Shown in pieces: positions 8,626 to 17,451 of a DNA stretch of 64,000 nucleotides. Under the pieces are notes generated by a model, which was not told the DNA's origin, did not search any database, and worked only from the letters and a program-made list of their open reading frames with translations. The position numbers and the translations under genes are program-made. Source of the DNA: Ophiura sarsii (taxonomy: Eukaryota > Echinodermata > Ophiuroidea > Amphilepidida > Ophiuridae); NCBI GenBank assembly GCA_035610835.1, contig CM069455.1, positions 20,101,874-20,165,873 on the forward strand, written 5' to 3'. Every line of letters begins with the position of its first letter. The stretch's first letter is position 1.

Positions 8626-9513
8626 TTGCTATGTTCATCTGTTGCCACCTGACGCTCAGAAAGGATAACACGGACAGACCAAAATTTTGCGGAAGCCACC
8701 GTGATGATGAGAAGCAAGACTGCTATTTATTTTGCACCGACACATACGCCAAAACAATTCAAACGATATAATAATTTTTTGCAATATAATTAGTACGAAT
8801 TTCTGACCTACATTGTAAAACGTGAATGGTAAGAACGATTTTCCCATTCAGCCCAGACACGACCACAAACTGTACTAAGGGCTGAAGTCAGAATTAATTA
8901 CAAGCATACGATACGACGTGGAAGGAATGAAACCTATACCCATCCAAAACTGAATTGAATTGACGTAGACACAACAGCATTATTAAAGCAGAACCGCGAA
9001 TTTATATCAAGTTTAAAAGGGTAGACATGCAATTGTCTCCCTTTAAAATTGCATTACACAAATTTTGTTTACATAAGGGCTGAAAACAGACGTAATTCTT
9101 TTACGAGTTTTTACGACGAGGATGGAAAGATTACTTCACCCATCCGCTTTTGCGTCCACTAATCGACTAATGATGTAGGAACAAATCCAAGATCCTGTTA
9201 CGATCTTTGCATAAATTTAACGATACCTTTTCGTTACATGTACATACAATGAGTGCCAACAATAAATTTGCATAATTTCATACTGGTTTAATTTAAACCA
9301 AATCTTAACTCCTTTGTGGGAAAACGCACAATTTGCATTAGATTTTGTACAAATACGTGTTGAATAAATAATGCATATCAACGGTTACAATTTTAAATGA
9401 TTGTAAAGTACTTCTTTACATTGAAAGAAAAAACCAAAACTGCCACACAAGTTTGTCATTTGACGACGGAAAATGGGAACACTTGCCTAACCCCCCTTTT
9501 TTCATGAATAGGA
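8626..9513. other. no recognised feature; expected place of the Ngaro 3' repeats
   Basis: AT-rich sequence downstream (minus-strand sense) of the hydrolase ORF. Ngaro-type elements normally carry split direct repeats here. I compared it by eye with 19080-19440 and found no convincing match, so the 3' end may be truncated or diverged. Confidence 0.4.
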
Positions 9514-10159
9514 TTAGGAAGACGGAAAGCATCTGAGGCTTGGGTGAGAGTTGAAGTACACCAACGCGTTTTCCCAATCAGAAATAAGGATTTGCTTACC
9601 TTTTTCTGTCAGATGCACCGTATCATACAAGTAGAGTGAACGATCACTGGGCCTAATAGCAGGATGTCTAATAAAACACATATTAGACAGACTGTAGCAT
9701 ACTCTATGAGCACAGTAATTGATATTGGACACACATCTCTTACCGGCTTTTTGACTGCGAGCATCACGATAAAAGAGTCGAGGCAAAATATCAGACCAAA
9801 TGAATCTTGTGCTGGGATACAAATGGCTAAGAGCGGTTAGAAATTCCCACTTGAAACCGTAACGCAGAAATTGTGGTGCCACCGAAAAGATCGTTTGAAC
9901 CTACATGGATCACAATGGTAGTAGGACACCTACGCCTGCTTAGCCATTTGGACAATTTATCACGAAACCCCCCAAGTCTTAAACCACCGATGCCATTCCA
10001 TGTAACATGCCCGCCTCCCTTCAGTTGTAACATGGTTGAAGACACGCGACCCACCAGACTGTCGCCCATTATCAGAGTACGCAAATTACCTGCATATGAC
10101 ATAAAAAATGAATAAAGGGGAAAATATGGCACGGGCAATGTAACGGAGATATTGAACAA
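9514..10159 (-). pseudogene. SGNH/GDSL-like hydrolase domain of the Ngaro element, frameshifted
   Basis: Two overlapping minus-strand frames together carry the SGNH blocks. The upstream frame (10159-9827) has LIMGDSLVGRV (block I, nucleophile Ser34), WNGIGGLRLGG (block II Gly) and IVIHVGSNDL (block III, G-x-N-D at about 87-90). The downstream frame (9882-9514) has YDTVHLTEKGK (block V, Asp87 and His90). A frameshift around 9827-9882 separates them. Such lipase/esterase-like domains are known accessory proteins of Ngaro elements; their role is unclear. The start is uncertain: TTTTTTATGTCATATGCAG just before the GNLRTLIMGDS segment could be a splice acceptor. It begins 27 bp after the recombinase stop. 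Confidence 0.75.
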
Positions 10160-10186
10160 ACATCAACTTTAGCGATAACATTAAGA

Positions 10187-11110
10187 CTAGAAAATTGAGT
10201 CCAAATGACCGGGTCTGACATATAATTTAAAAGCTGCCGATTTCCATCTACCTAAAGCCTGGATTTCGCACCCTGACAAACCGCACATTGCAGCTGACGT
10301 AGCGGCTCCTATTCTAAAGCTATGCGAGCTGAAATTTGCAGGGGAAAGGCCCAAAGCTTGAATACTACGCTTCAAGACCTGAGAGAACTGATAACGTGTC
10401 AGAGGTTCCAAATTGAAATGAATAAAAAGAGGACCGTCACGAACGTCTCTGACCTTTAGATATTCAGAAAGCGCCGCTACTGGACAGAAAGTCGGATTTT
10501 GTAACCGTTGGAAAAACAGAGAGACTGAATTACCCCTCTGGTCAGTTTTTGAATATCGTATAACAACTTCCATACCATCGCCATTGAAGGAAACATCTGA
10601 AACTGAAATTAGTCGCGATGAATCTGTGGACTTGCTTAGATTTGCAAACTCGCCCACCCTTAAAAAACCGAAAAAGGCTAGGAGATAGGCAGCTCTGAAT
10701 AATAACAATTCAAAATTTGAACTGCAAATTGAAGGTAACAAGGAAACTAGACGGCAAAGTAACCTAAACGTGATGGGGAGTCTGCCGTCAGACTGAGTAC
10801 CCTGGCGCCTACAGCCCTCCAGCAACTTTTTAACAACAAAACTGGCTGTAGGGTCTACCCATAAATTGACTTTGTGCACAAATGATAAGGCAGCAATGTG
10901 GGTGGAAATGGTGGAAGAAGCAAAACCTTCCAAAGACATATGGGCAATATACGATGTGACAATATGGTGAGAAACGGGCCATGAAGGCGCCATTTTGAAT
11001 TTTTCTCTAAAATCAATAAATCTATTTACGTAACTTTTGTAAGTCACCTGAGTTCCCTGGGCCAAAGACGCCCCCAACAGGCGTTTGGCTTCCACATCTA
11101 AATTCGCCAC
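10187..11110 (-). CDS. tyrosine recombinase (phage-integrase fold) of the Ngaro element
   Basis: A 307-codon open frame. The N-terminal part is a SAM-like core-binding region (AQGTQVTYKSYVNRFIDF). The catalytic domain shows the first Arg in FGFLRVGEF (Arg151), a probable catalytic Lys near 188 (RYSKTDQRG), HSFRIGAATSA (His263, Arg266), LGRWKSAAF (Trp289) and the Tyr nucleophile in KLYVRP (Tyr297). The full set is therefore intact. The protein inserts circular cDNA by site-specific recombination, without the target duplications made by DDE integrases. The frame overlaps the end of the RT/RNase H frame by 13 bp and begins at GTG, not ATG. Expression by frameshifting or reinitiation from the RT frame is likely (inference). 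Confidence 0.88.
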   Translation of the reverse strand: MANLDVEAKRLLGASLAQGTQVTYKSYVNRFIDFREKFKMAPSWPVSHHIVTSYIAHMSLEGFASSTISTHIAALSFVHKVNLWVDPTASFVVKKLLEGCRRQGTQSDGRLPITFRLLCRLVSLLPSICSSNFELLLFRAAYLLAFFGFLRVGEFANLSKSTDSSRLISVSDVSFNGDGMEVVIRYSKTDQRGNSVSLFFQRLQNPTFCPVAALSEYLKVRDVRDGPLFIHFNLEPLTRYQFSQVLKRSIQALGLSPANFSSHSFRIGAATSAAMCGLSGCEIQALGRWKSAAFKLYVRPGHLDSIF

Positions 11111-11951
11111 AGAAAATCTGGAACTGGAGTCGCCAACAGATCCGCCACAGGTGCTGCCGCTCGAAAACGCCCCATCTGAAAACGTGAAAGAGCATCAGCG
11201 ATTTCATTAGATTTGCCGGGAATATGGCGAGCACAGAACAGGATGTTATGTTTTAAACACTGAAGAACCAAAAAGCGAACAAGACTCATTATAGTTGGAC
11301 ACCTTGAAGTTTGCTTATTTAAAATAGCAACTACCGCCTCATTGTCAGATCTCAAAATAATGCGCTTCCCCTTCAACAGATGACCCCAAAGAGCTACAGC
11401 TGTCACAACCGGAAAAAATTCCAACCACGCTATGGAACGTTTTTTCCCCACATTGTCTGGCCAACGCCCCTGAAACCATTTACCGCTGTAAAAACCTGCA
11501 AAACCCAAGCTACCGCTGGCATCAGTGAAAAACTCAGCATCCTCTTCCCCCAACCAAGACTGATCAGAAAATATTGAGACACCGTTAAACTCCTTCAAAA
11601 ATAAAATCCACATTCTTAAATCCGCCTTAGCTCCTGTAGTTAGCTTAATTTGGAGCCAATGTTTCCTGGTACCACAAGTTAGACTGATGAGCCTCCGGAG
11701 AAACGCTCTACCGGGAGATACCGCTTTGCACACGAAAGACAAAGAACCAATTACTGACTGAAGTTCTTTTAAAGACAAAGTCGTGGCCGCCAGACATTTT
11801 TCTACCTTGATGATAATAGCAGAAACTTTTTCCTCAGGAACAGTGATAACCTGCCAAACCGAATCTATTTCTAAACCGAGGTAAACCAATTTAGAAGTGG
11901 GACCAACGGACTTTTCCGTGGCTAGGGGGACACCTAATTCGTGACATAACT
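11098..11951 (-). pseudogene. Ngaro RT C-terminal part and RNase H (downstream half of the split gene)
   Basis: From the insertion junction the frame reads LCHELGVPLATEKS, then LVYLGLEIDSV (end of the RT palm/thumb). The RNase H domain follows with EFFTDASGSLGFAGFY (first Asp), LRSDNEAVVAILN and, near the end, ADALSRFQ. It stops at 11098, overlapping the recombinase frame. It degrades the RNA strand during cDNA synthesis. Codons open to the left of the junction (up to 11967) belong to the inserted transposon's terminal repeat. Joined with 16526-17451 after excision of the insert, the reading frame is continuous across EQ-LCHELG, so the insertion alone broke this gene. Confidence 0.87.
11948..11951 (+). 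repeat. left 4-bp target-site duplication (AACT)
   Basis: AACT directly precedes CACAAGCCTTA and is repeated directly after TAAGGCTTGTG at 16526-16529. Removing the insert and one AACT restores the RT frame, which supports this boundary independently. Confidence 0.85.
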
Positions 11952-12856
11952 CACAAGCCTTACACAAGGTAAAAACTGGAAATTATTACGAGCGCCCTCT
12001 TCGACGTTCAAACTGTGTGTTTGTGAATAACCATGAACCGCAAAGGTACTGTGGTCACGCCTCCTGGATATAAACTGCAATATCAACGCCGCCTAGTGAC
12101 GCTATAGGGCGTTGGTTCGTCTGCTTCATTTTAATATTTAAGTATAATAACAGGGGATGCAGTCTATCGTCGCTATATTTAAATGATCATTATGTTCCAA
12201 AATGTTGAAATATTAGAGAAATAGCCCATCAGATATCACTATCTATAGGATTGTTAGATAAAATATTGGAATAGCAATTACGGAATTATTATTCCATGAT
12301 GGTAAGATGTTTTAAAGTCTATGAAACAAATACGGGTAAGATTCAAAGCTTATTTTCTCAATGAATTACGTTCATATCATATTTATTTTTAGAATTCCGT
12401 ACTTCCTTATATACTCAAGTTATATTTTATTCTCATATGAAAACAATCCAGCTAATACAACTTCTAATGTAGTGATATTAGAATGACTAAACTTTGTTCA
12501 CCAAAACTACCAGAAGTAAAAAGCCCATTTCATAATCATGCGAGTTAACTCTCCTTTCAAATATCCCGCGTCAATCCCAAGAATAAACTGAATGGTCTGT
12601 AATATCGATGAATGACCCATGATTGATTTCTTTTGATTCACTTTCTACCTGAGTCGTCGGTGCTCATCAAAATACACCGTGATGCAATGTAACGCAAGGC
12701 CAGTCTCTATTCAATGTTATTGATTGAGATAATGTTATGAATACTGCATGTAGTTAGGTCATGTGTTTTAAGCTCGCCTCCTTTCGCGTTACAGACGGAT
12801 TTTGGCTTTCGCGACATGAATTTAACTTTACACATTTATATTTGCTTGTATACCCC

Positions 12857-13276
12857 CCTGAGGTAGTAAAAGTATACATTTTCTGAAGGGAAATTGCATG
12901 AGGAAACCAAATATGTCATTAAAATTATAGTACGACCAAGAACTAAAATGGTATGATCGGAAATGTTCGCAAAATATCAGAGTTTTTTAATTTTTAATTT
13001 GAGATCCATATATTTTGTATACCTATCCCTATCAATATTTTGTTTACATATTTGAATTCCTCATGAAATTACCCATTAGATGATATATATTTGTCAAAGT
13101 GACTACGTCGGTATGGTAATTATACCGGCTAGTGAATATCTCAAATTTTTATTTTATATATTTTTAGAATTTTAAGAAATATTTGTTTAAGGATGAACCC
13201 TTCCATGATATAAACTGCATTTCTGAATTCCTCTAGTTACAAGCTTTCCAAAAATGTATACTTTTGCTATCATAGG
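12857..13276. repeat. inverted-repeat pair (possible small MITE) inside the transposon
   Basis: The segment near 12857-12887 (CCTGAGGTAGTAAAAGTATA...) is the approximate reverse complement of 13249-13276 (...TATACTTTTGCTATCATAGG). The stem is about 28 bp with a few mismatches, enclosing about 360 bp of AT-rich sequence. No target duplication was identified. Confidence 0.5.
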
Positions 13277-14193
13277 TTGAAAACTTTTTCTGTTATAGTC
13301 ATTTTTATAAATCCGGTAAATTAAGGCTAATTATTCATGTTGAATGTGTAGCGAATAGGAAGAAAGCTGATGATCATTGTCTTATCCATAATTAATTAGT
13401 TGTTAATAATAGTTGACAAGTCTATTGAACCACATACTTAATGACTACTAAATATCCTTTGAAATGGGACCAAAATTGTGTTTTTAACATGAGGGGATGA
13501 CTAGTTATTGTAAAAAGAACAAAGCATGGGATTATCCCCATTGAGTTTGTACAGGCAGCACCCCTTCCAGAAACACCCCTTCCAGCACCACCCCTGGTCC
13601 CCAAACATCAAACAGCTGTATCTCCCTTTCTGTATTAGCTATACTAATGCCATTTGGCAGGCAGATAGCTTGTTATTAGGGCTTTAAAATGATACAAAAT
13701 TTGTTGAGATAGCTTTTGTGGTTTTAAAAATATTTGAGGAAAATGACAGCATGAAGCTAAAAAATGTAACGGCACCACCCTATTGGGAGGCGAGTTCATA
13801 ACGCGTGACCAGTATTGAGATAAGTCATTGATGTCTGACAGTGCTATCGATTTAGGGATTATAATTCCGTGAAGTAGACATTAACTTTTCTGTTTGATTT
13901 ACTGATTAACATTTGAATTGCATAATGTCTGGTTTACCGCGAGCTTTGGGATAATATATAATAATGTTCTCGTGCAATTGATTGACCGGGAAAGGACCTT
14001 TATGGATTTTAATGGAAATCAGCCCAAACTTACAACTGTAAGGATTAAGAAAAATCAGTTGCCTTTGTGCAATAACACGTTGTTTCAAAATATTCTATCC
14101 CCGGCTCGGACAGATTTTATGGTCATTGGAAAATAACGACATTCAAATAAGTATTTGGTATTTGTTAATTCTCTGCCACTGTAATCGGGAACT
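13277..14193. other. no recognised gene
   Basis: Internal transposon sequence. It includes a short C-rich patch (13555-13605) with repeated CACCCCTTCCAG-like words. Short open frames on both strands near 13906-14136 overlap each other and show no domain. Confidence 0.4.
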
Positions 14194-14270
14194 GTCACTG
14201 TGGCCGAGTGGTCTAAGGCGGTGGTCTAGTGGAAACTTTTGCGCGTGAGTTCGAATCTCACTGGAGTCAC
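14194..14270 (+). tRNA. tRNA-Ser/Leu-like sequence (degenerate), followed by T6
   Basis: GTCACTGTGGCCGAGTGGTCTAAGGC matches the 5' half and A-box of type II (Ser/Leu) tRNAs, and GTGAG-TTCGAAT-CTCAC is a perfect T-arm/B-box. The anticodon arm between is disrupted and the acceptor pairing (GTCACTG with TGGAGTC) is poor. CTTTTTTG follows directly at 14271-14278, a good Pol III terminator. Best read as a pseudo-tRNA that keeps the internal promoter boxes. Confidence 0.5.
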
Positions 14271-14304
14271 CTTTTTTGTCTTTATTTTACTTATGATTTT
14301 GAAG

Positions 14305-14400
14305 TAATTATGAATCGTATCACCCTGTAACTCAGAAAATATTCATAATTCATTATCAGAAATGTAATTCGGCATGAAATCTACTGTCTAAAAAAAGTTT
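14305..14400. repeat. diverged fragment related to the MITE at 15885-16265
   Basis: GTAATTATGAATCGTATCACCCTGTAACT followed further on by ATCTACTGTCTAAAAAAA parallels 16120-16220 in the palindromic MITE at clearly reduced identity. Only one arm is visible, so it is a solo or decayed copy. Confidence 0.55.
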
Positions 14401-14661
14401 GGTACATAAACTATGATGTGACTTTGATAAAATATGTACACAAATATCATCTAAATATGTTAATTTTGCATGTTGGTTCTCGGGGAGGGGTATCCATTTT
14501 CAACTTATTTTCTACTACAAGGGAGTTTGTTTTCTTAACAGAATGCCCACTGAAGAAAATTGAAGCTGCATACATAATTTGTACCACACGCAATTTCTAT
14601 AAATTGATGTAATGTGTTATTCGAAACATTAAATTGTAAAAATACATTGATATCACTAGGT

Positions 14662-14735
14662 TCGAAATAGCTCAGTCGGTAGAGCTTTAGACTCTCAATC
14701 AACAAGCCGTAGGTTCGAATCTTGATTGAAGTTCT
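14662..14735 (+). tRNA. degenerate tRNA-like sequence with intact A-box and B-box
   Basis: TAGCTCAGTCGGTAGAGC is a textbook D-arm/A-box and GGTTCGAATC a textbook B-box. CTCTCAA sits at the anticodon-loop place (anticodon CTC, Glu type). The anticodon, T and acceptor stems have several mismatches, so a working tRNA is unlikely. Confidence 0.45.
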
Positions 14736-15060
14736 TAATGTTATTTATTTATATTATTTTACGTTATTTATTTATTTATTTATTTAATATTATTATCTAT
14801 TTACATTAAAAAAAAATTAAATTGACATTTATTCATATTCTTTTTTTAACTTTCTTCTATCTTTGATGGGTTTATTTATTAATTATGTGTTCATTTGATT
14901 TTCAATTAATTGAACATTAATGTTATACATTATATTCATTTATTCATTTGTTTGTCTAAGGATTTAATAACTTACCTAATTAATGAATTAATACATTCAT
15001 TTATTTATCTATTTATTTACCCATTAATTAATTAATTAATTATTAATACATATTTCGATG
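14736..15060. repeat. low-complexity AT tract (TTTA/TTAA-rich)
   Basis: Dominated by iterated TTTA and TTAA words with few G or C. It lies between two tRNA-like modules of the transposon. No ORF. Confidence 0.8.
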
Positions 15061-15184
15061 TGGTCGAGCTCATAAACTTATCTTTTCATAAATAAAAAGA
15101 TCACATGGTGTTTCAATTCGTATTAAAGCAAACACAAACTATTAACTTCAATTTTATAATACATTGTTTTAATTATAATTTCCA

Positions 15185-15640
15185 AATCTGTCGTAACCAG
15201 CCCATACCAAAAGCGTGTTCAGGTTATTTGAAATGACGTTGGATTACAATATTGCTGACGCTAAACTGAATGACTGGATTAATATATCGCGCTGACGCTA
15301 ATAACGAGGTCGTACTACAAATTAAATTGAATGATGATAATCGATTGGCCATCCACTATTTTCTATTGAAGTGTTACGTGTAATGTAAACCAATTATTAC
15401 CATATCAATTGGATCACGCTTTCAAGTCCTGAACACTGATTGAAAAGATCGCTACATAAAACCAATGGGATGTGCTAGCATTAATAAAGGTGTGTGACCC
15501 ATTTACCAGGGAGTTACATAATCACTTCGATAGTGAAAAGCAATTATGCAGTATCAGACCTGGATCACTGCGCATGAATGGTATGAATGGGTGCTTAGCT
15601 TATTAGGTATATTTGTCTCAGGATAAAAAATCTCGATAAA
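15185..15640. repeat. segment homologous to copy 1 (7255-7505)
   Basis: Shared landmarks in the same order include GTTCAGGTTATTT, AACGAGGTCGT/AATGAGGTCGT, ACTACAAATTAAAT, GAATGATGATAATCGATTGG and TTAGGTATATT-GTCTCAG. The insert segment is longer because of extra sequence around 15360-15590. In both copies a minus-strand tRNA-like module follows soon afterwards. Confidence 0.75.
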
Positions 15641-15670
15641 TACGAAATAAAATAACATTGACAAAACTAC

Positions 15671-15742
15671 ATGCTGTGATAGGATTCGAACCCGTAACCC
15701 GCTGATTTCAAATCCGACACCTTACCGCTGAGCTAAATCTAT
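15671..15742 (-). tRNA. degenerate tRNA-like sequence at the position matching 7663-7735
   Basis: On the minus strand TAGCTCAGCGGTAAGGTG gives an A-box and GGGTTCGAATCC a B-box, with loop TTTGAAA (anticodon TGA) between. The acceptor stem does not pair. Its place relative to the shared flank is the same as that of the tRNA-Met-like module in copy 1, yet the anticodon arm and D-arm differ, as if different tRNA types occupy one slot. Confidence 0.5.
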
Positions 15743-15884
15743 TCGATGTAAATTAAGGAAGAAAAAACCATTATACAGTTCAACATAAGCTTAAAATGCT
15801 TTATATTTCCTATTTTAAGCGTTTTTCACACAGAGTTTTCGCCTTAAAGAATCTAATTTTGATTTAAACGACACTTAACAATTA

Positions 15885-16265
15885 AAGGTATATTATGTGA
15901 TCTTTCCAGGGAACGCCCTCAACATCGAGAACAATAATTGAAAGCAGATTTTCTTGCAGATGTAGCCTACATTTCTGATCATAAATCATGCATACATTCC
16001 AAGTTACAGGGCGATACGATTCTTAATTACTTCAAAATCATGGTTTTAGAGTGAAAATAAACTGTCGGAATCCCGACAGTTTATATTTTTCACTCTAAAT
16101 TCACTCTAAAACCATGATTTTGAGGTAATTAGGAATCGTATCGCTCTGTAACTTGGAATGTATGTATGATTTATGAACGGAAATGTAAATCTGCAAGAAA
16201 ATCTACTTTCTAAAAAAAATCATGAATAGAGGGCGCTCTCTGGAAAAGATCACATAATATGCCTT
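15885..16265. mobile_element. 381-bp palindromic MITE with 9-bp direct flanks
   Basis: The element is a near-complete palindrome: AAGGTATATTATGTGATC at the left end, its near reverse complement at the right, and a centre at CTGTCGG-AAT-CCCGACAG near 16062-16082. The right arm has an extra 12-bp duplication (AATTCACTCTAA). TAACAATTA flanks both ends (15876-15884 and 16266-16274). A 9-bp duplication with long inverted repeats would suit a Mutator-like MITE, but edge ambiguity leaves 7-9 bp. It inserted into the larger transposon, making a third nesting level. Confidence 0.82.
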
Positions 16266-16525
16266 TAACAATTAAGGACATCTGTTTCGTTCGTACACAC
16301 TTCAATGTGTCGATTAACAGCCACAGTCTATCGTTGCATCATGGGGGTTTAAACGATGGGTACCTGATGACTCGGGTACGTACATCGACTCGTGTGACTT
16401 TTGTCTAGGACAATCACTTGAGAGGAACAAAAGATGTTACCTGTCAATCAAAAATAAATTGAGACTAGATAAACTAGCCATCAAGCGATGGCGCTCTTGA
16501 TAATGTCCCTGCTCTAAGGCTTGTG

Positions 16526-16529
16526 AACT
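16526..16529 (+). repeat. right 4-bp target-site duplication (AACT)
   Basis: The partner of 11948-11951, immediately after TAAGGCTTGTG. Confidence 0.85.
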
Positions 16530-17451
16530 GTTCAAAACAACCAACTAACCTACTGCATGCCAAACGGGTGTTGCCCTTCGCGCCTACGAAGAGAAAATCA
16601 TCCGCGAAGTGCGTTATTGAATTTGAACCGGAACGACTTTTTGTAGCCCATTCTAAAAATGTTGACAAACGTTCGAATAAAGCTGGAGAACATGAAGCTC
16701 CCATCGGGAGAGCTTTATCAACAAAGAACTGACCCCCCACATTCATCCCCAATAATTCAAAATCGTCCGGATGGACTGGTAGTAACCGAAAGGCAGACTG
16801 GATGTCGGCTTTCGCCATTAACGCACCCGTACCAAAGCTCGCTACCAAACCAACAGCGGTATCAAAACTTGCATATTTCACTGTGCAAAAACTAGGATAT
16901 ATGCCGTCATTAACTGAAACCCCGTCTGGAAATGAAAGATGTTGAATGAGTCTAACTTTTCCTGGTTCAGATTTCGGTATTAGACCAATCGGAGAAACAA
17001 TAAGCTTGGGTAAGGGCCGAAAATCAAAAGGTCCTACAATGCGACCAAGGGCAATCTCCTTATCCAATTTCAAACGTGCAGCAGAATGATCAAGACGAAC
17101 CGATTTTAAATTTGGAGAATCGCGTGCACCCCGGATACCCTGATAACCTAATTTAAAACCGTCCGAAAACCCATTCAAAAGAATACCGGACGACGTTTTG
17201 TCTGGATAGCGTACCAACCAAGGTTTCAAAGCTGTAACGTTAATGGGGGACGAATATTTGCACTTTAGGCAAAAAGGGCCATGATTGCAAGTTGAGTTAT
17301 GGTTGTTTGCAAGAACTCGCACCGTGGCCTTGCCCTTGACACTTGGAGCACCGATGCGCGAACTTGCACGTTTTTCGAGAGCAACCTGAACCATTGAAGT
17401 CGTAACACACCGCGCCCCCCTTTGCGCCGCCCCTTGCGCCGCCCTTTCCAC
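16526..17451 (-). pseudogene. Ngaro reverse transcriptase, N-terminal and catalytic part (upstream half of the split gene)
   Basis: Recognisable RT begins near SSPINVTALKPWLVRYPDK; codons before that overlap the end of gag in another frame. Motifs: VSPIGLIPKSEPGKVRLI (fingers), LMAKADIQSAFRLLPVHP (motif A, catalytic Asp), PMGASCSPALFERL (motif B) and HFADDFLFVG (motif C, two catalytic Asp). The coding sequence ends at the insertion point after GCFEQ; the open codons down to 16474 are transposon sequence. The motifs are those of DIRS-type RTs. About 150 bp overlaps the gag frame, typical of the compact overlapping ORFs in these elements. Confidence 0.87.

Larger units (their letters stand above)
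11952..16525. mobile_element. 4,574-bp non-autonomous DNA transposon with CACAAGCCTTA ends, carrying tRNA-like modules
   Basis: The left end reads CACAAGCCTTACACAAGG and the right end, reverse-complemented, CACAAGCCTTAGAGCAGGG. The match is 11 bp perfect, with weaker similarity continuing to ATTATnAnGAGCGCC on each side. The target duplication is AACT. No ORF longer than about 75 codons is present, so it depends on a transposase from elsewhere. Contents in order: an inverted repeat (12857-13276), a Ser/Leu-type tRNA-like module (14194), a second module (14662), an AT-rich tract, the copy-1 homologous segment (15185-15640), a third module on the minus strand (15671), and a nested palindromic MITE (15885-16265). 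The 4-bp duplication with CAC termini would suit Chapaev-like elements, but I do not assign a superfamily. Confidence 0.85.

Noticed and set aside
14194..14735. Functional tRNA genes
   Set aside because: A- and B-boxes are good, but acceptor and anticodon stems pair poorly; kept as tRNA-like pseudo-genes.
16474..16525. RT reading frame continuing past 16526 to 16474
   Set aside because: These codons lie in the inserted transposon's terminal repeat; real RT sequence resumes at 11951.
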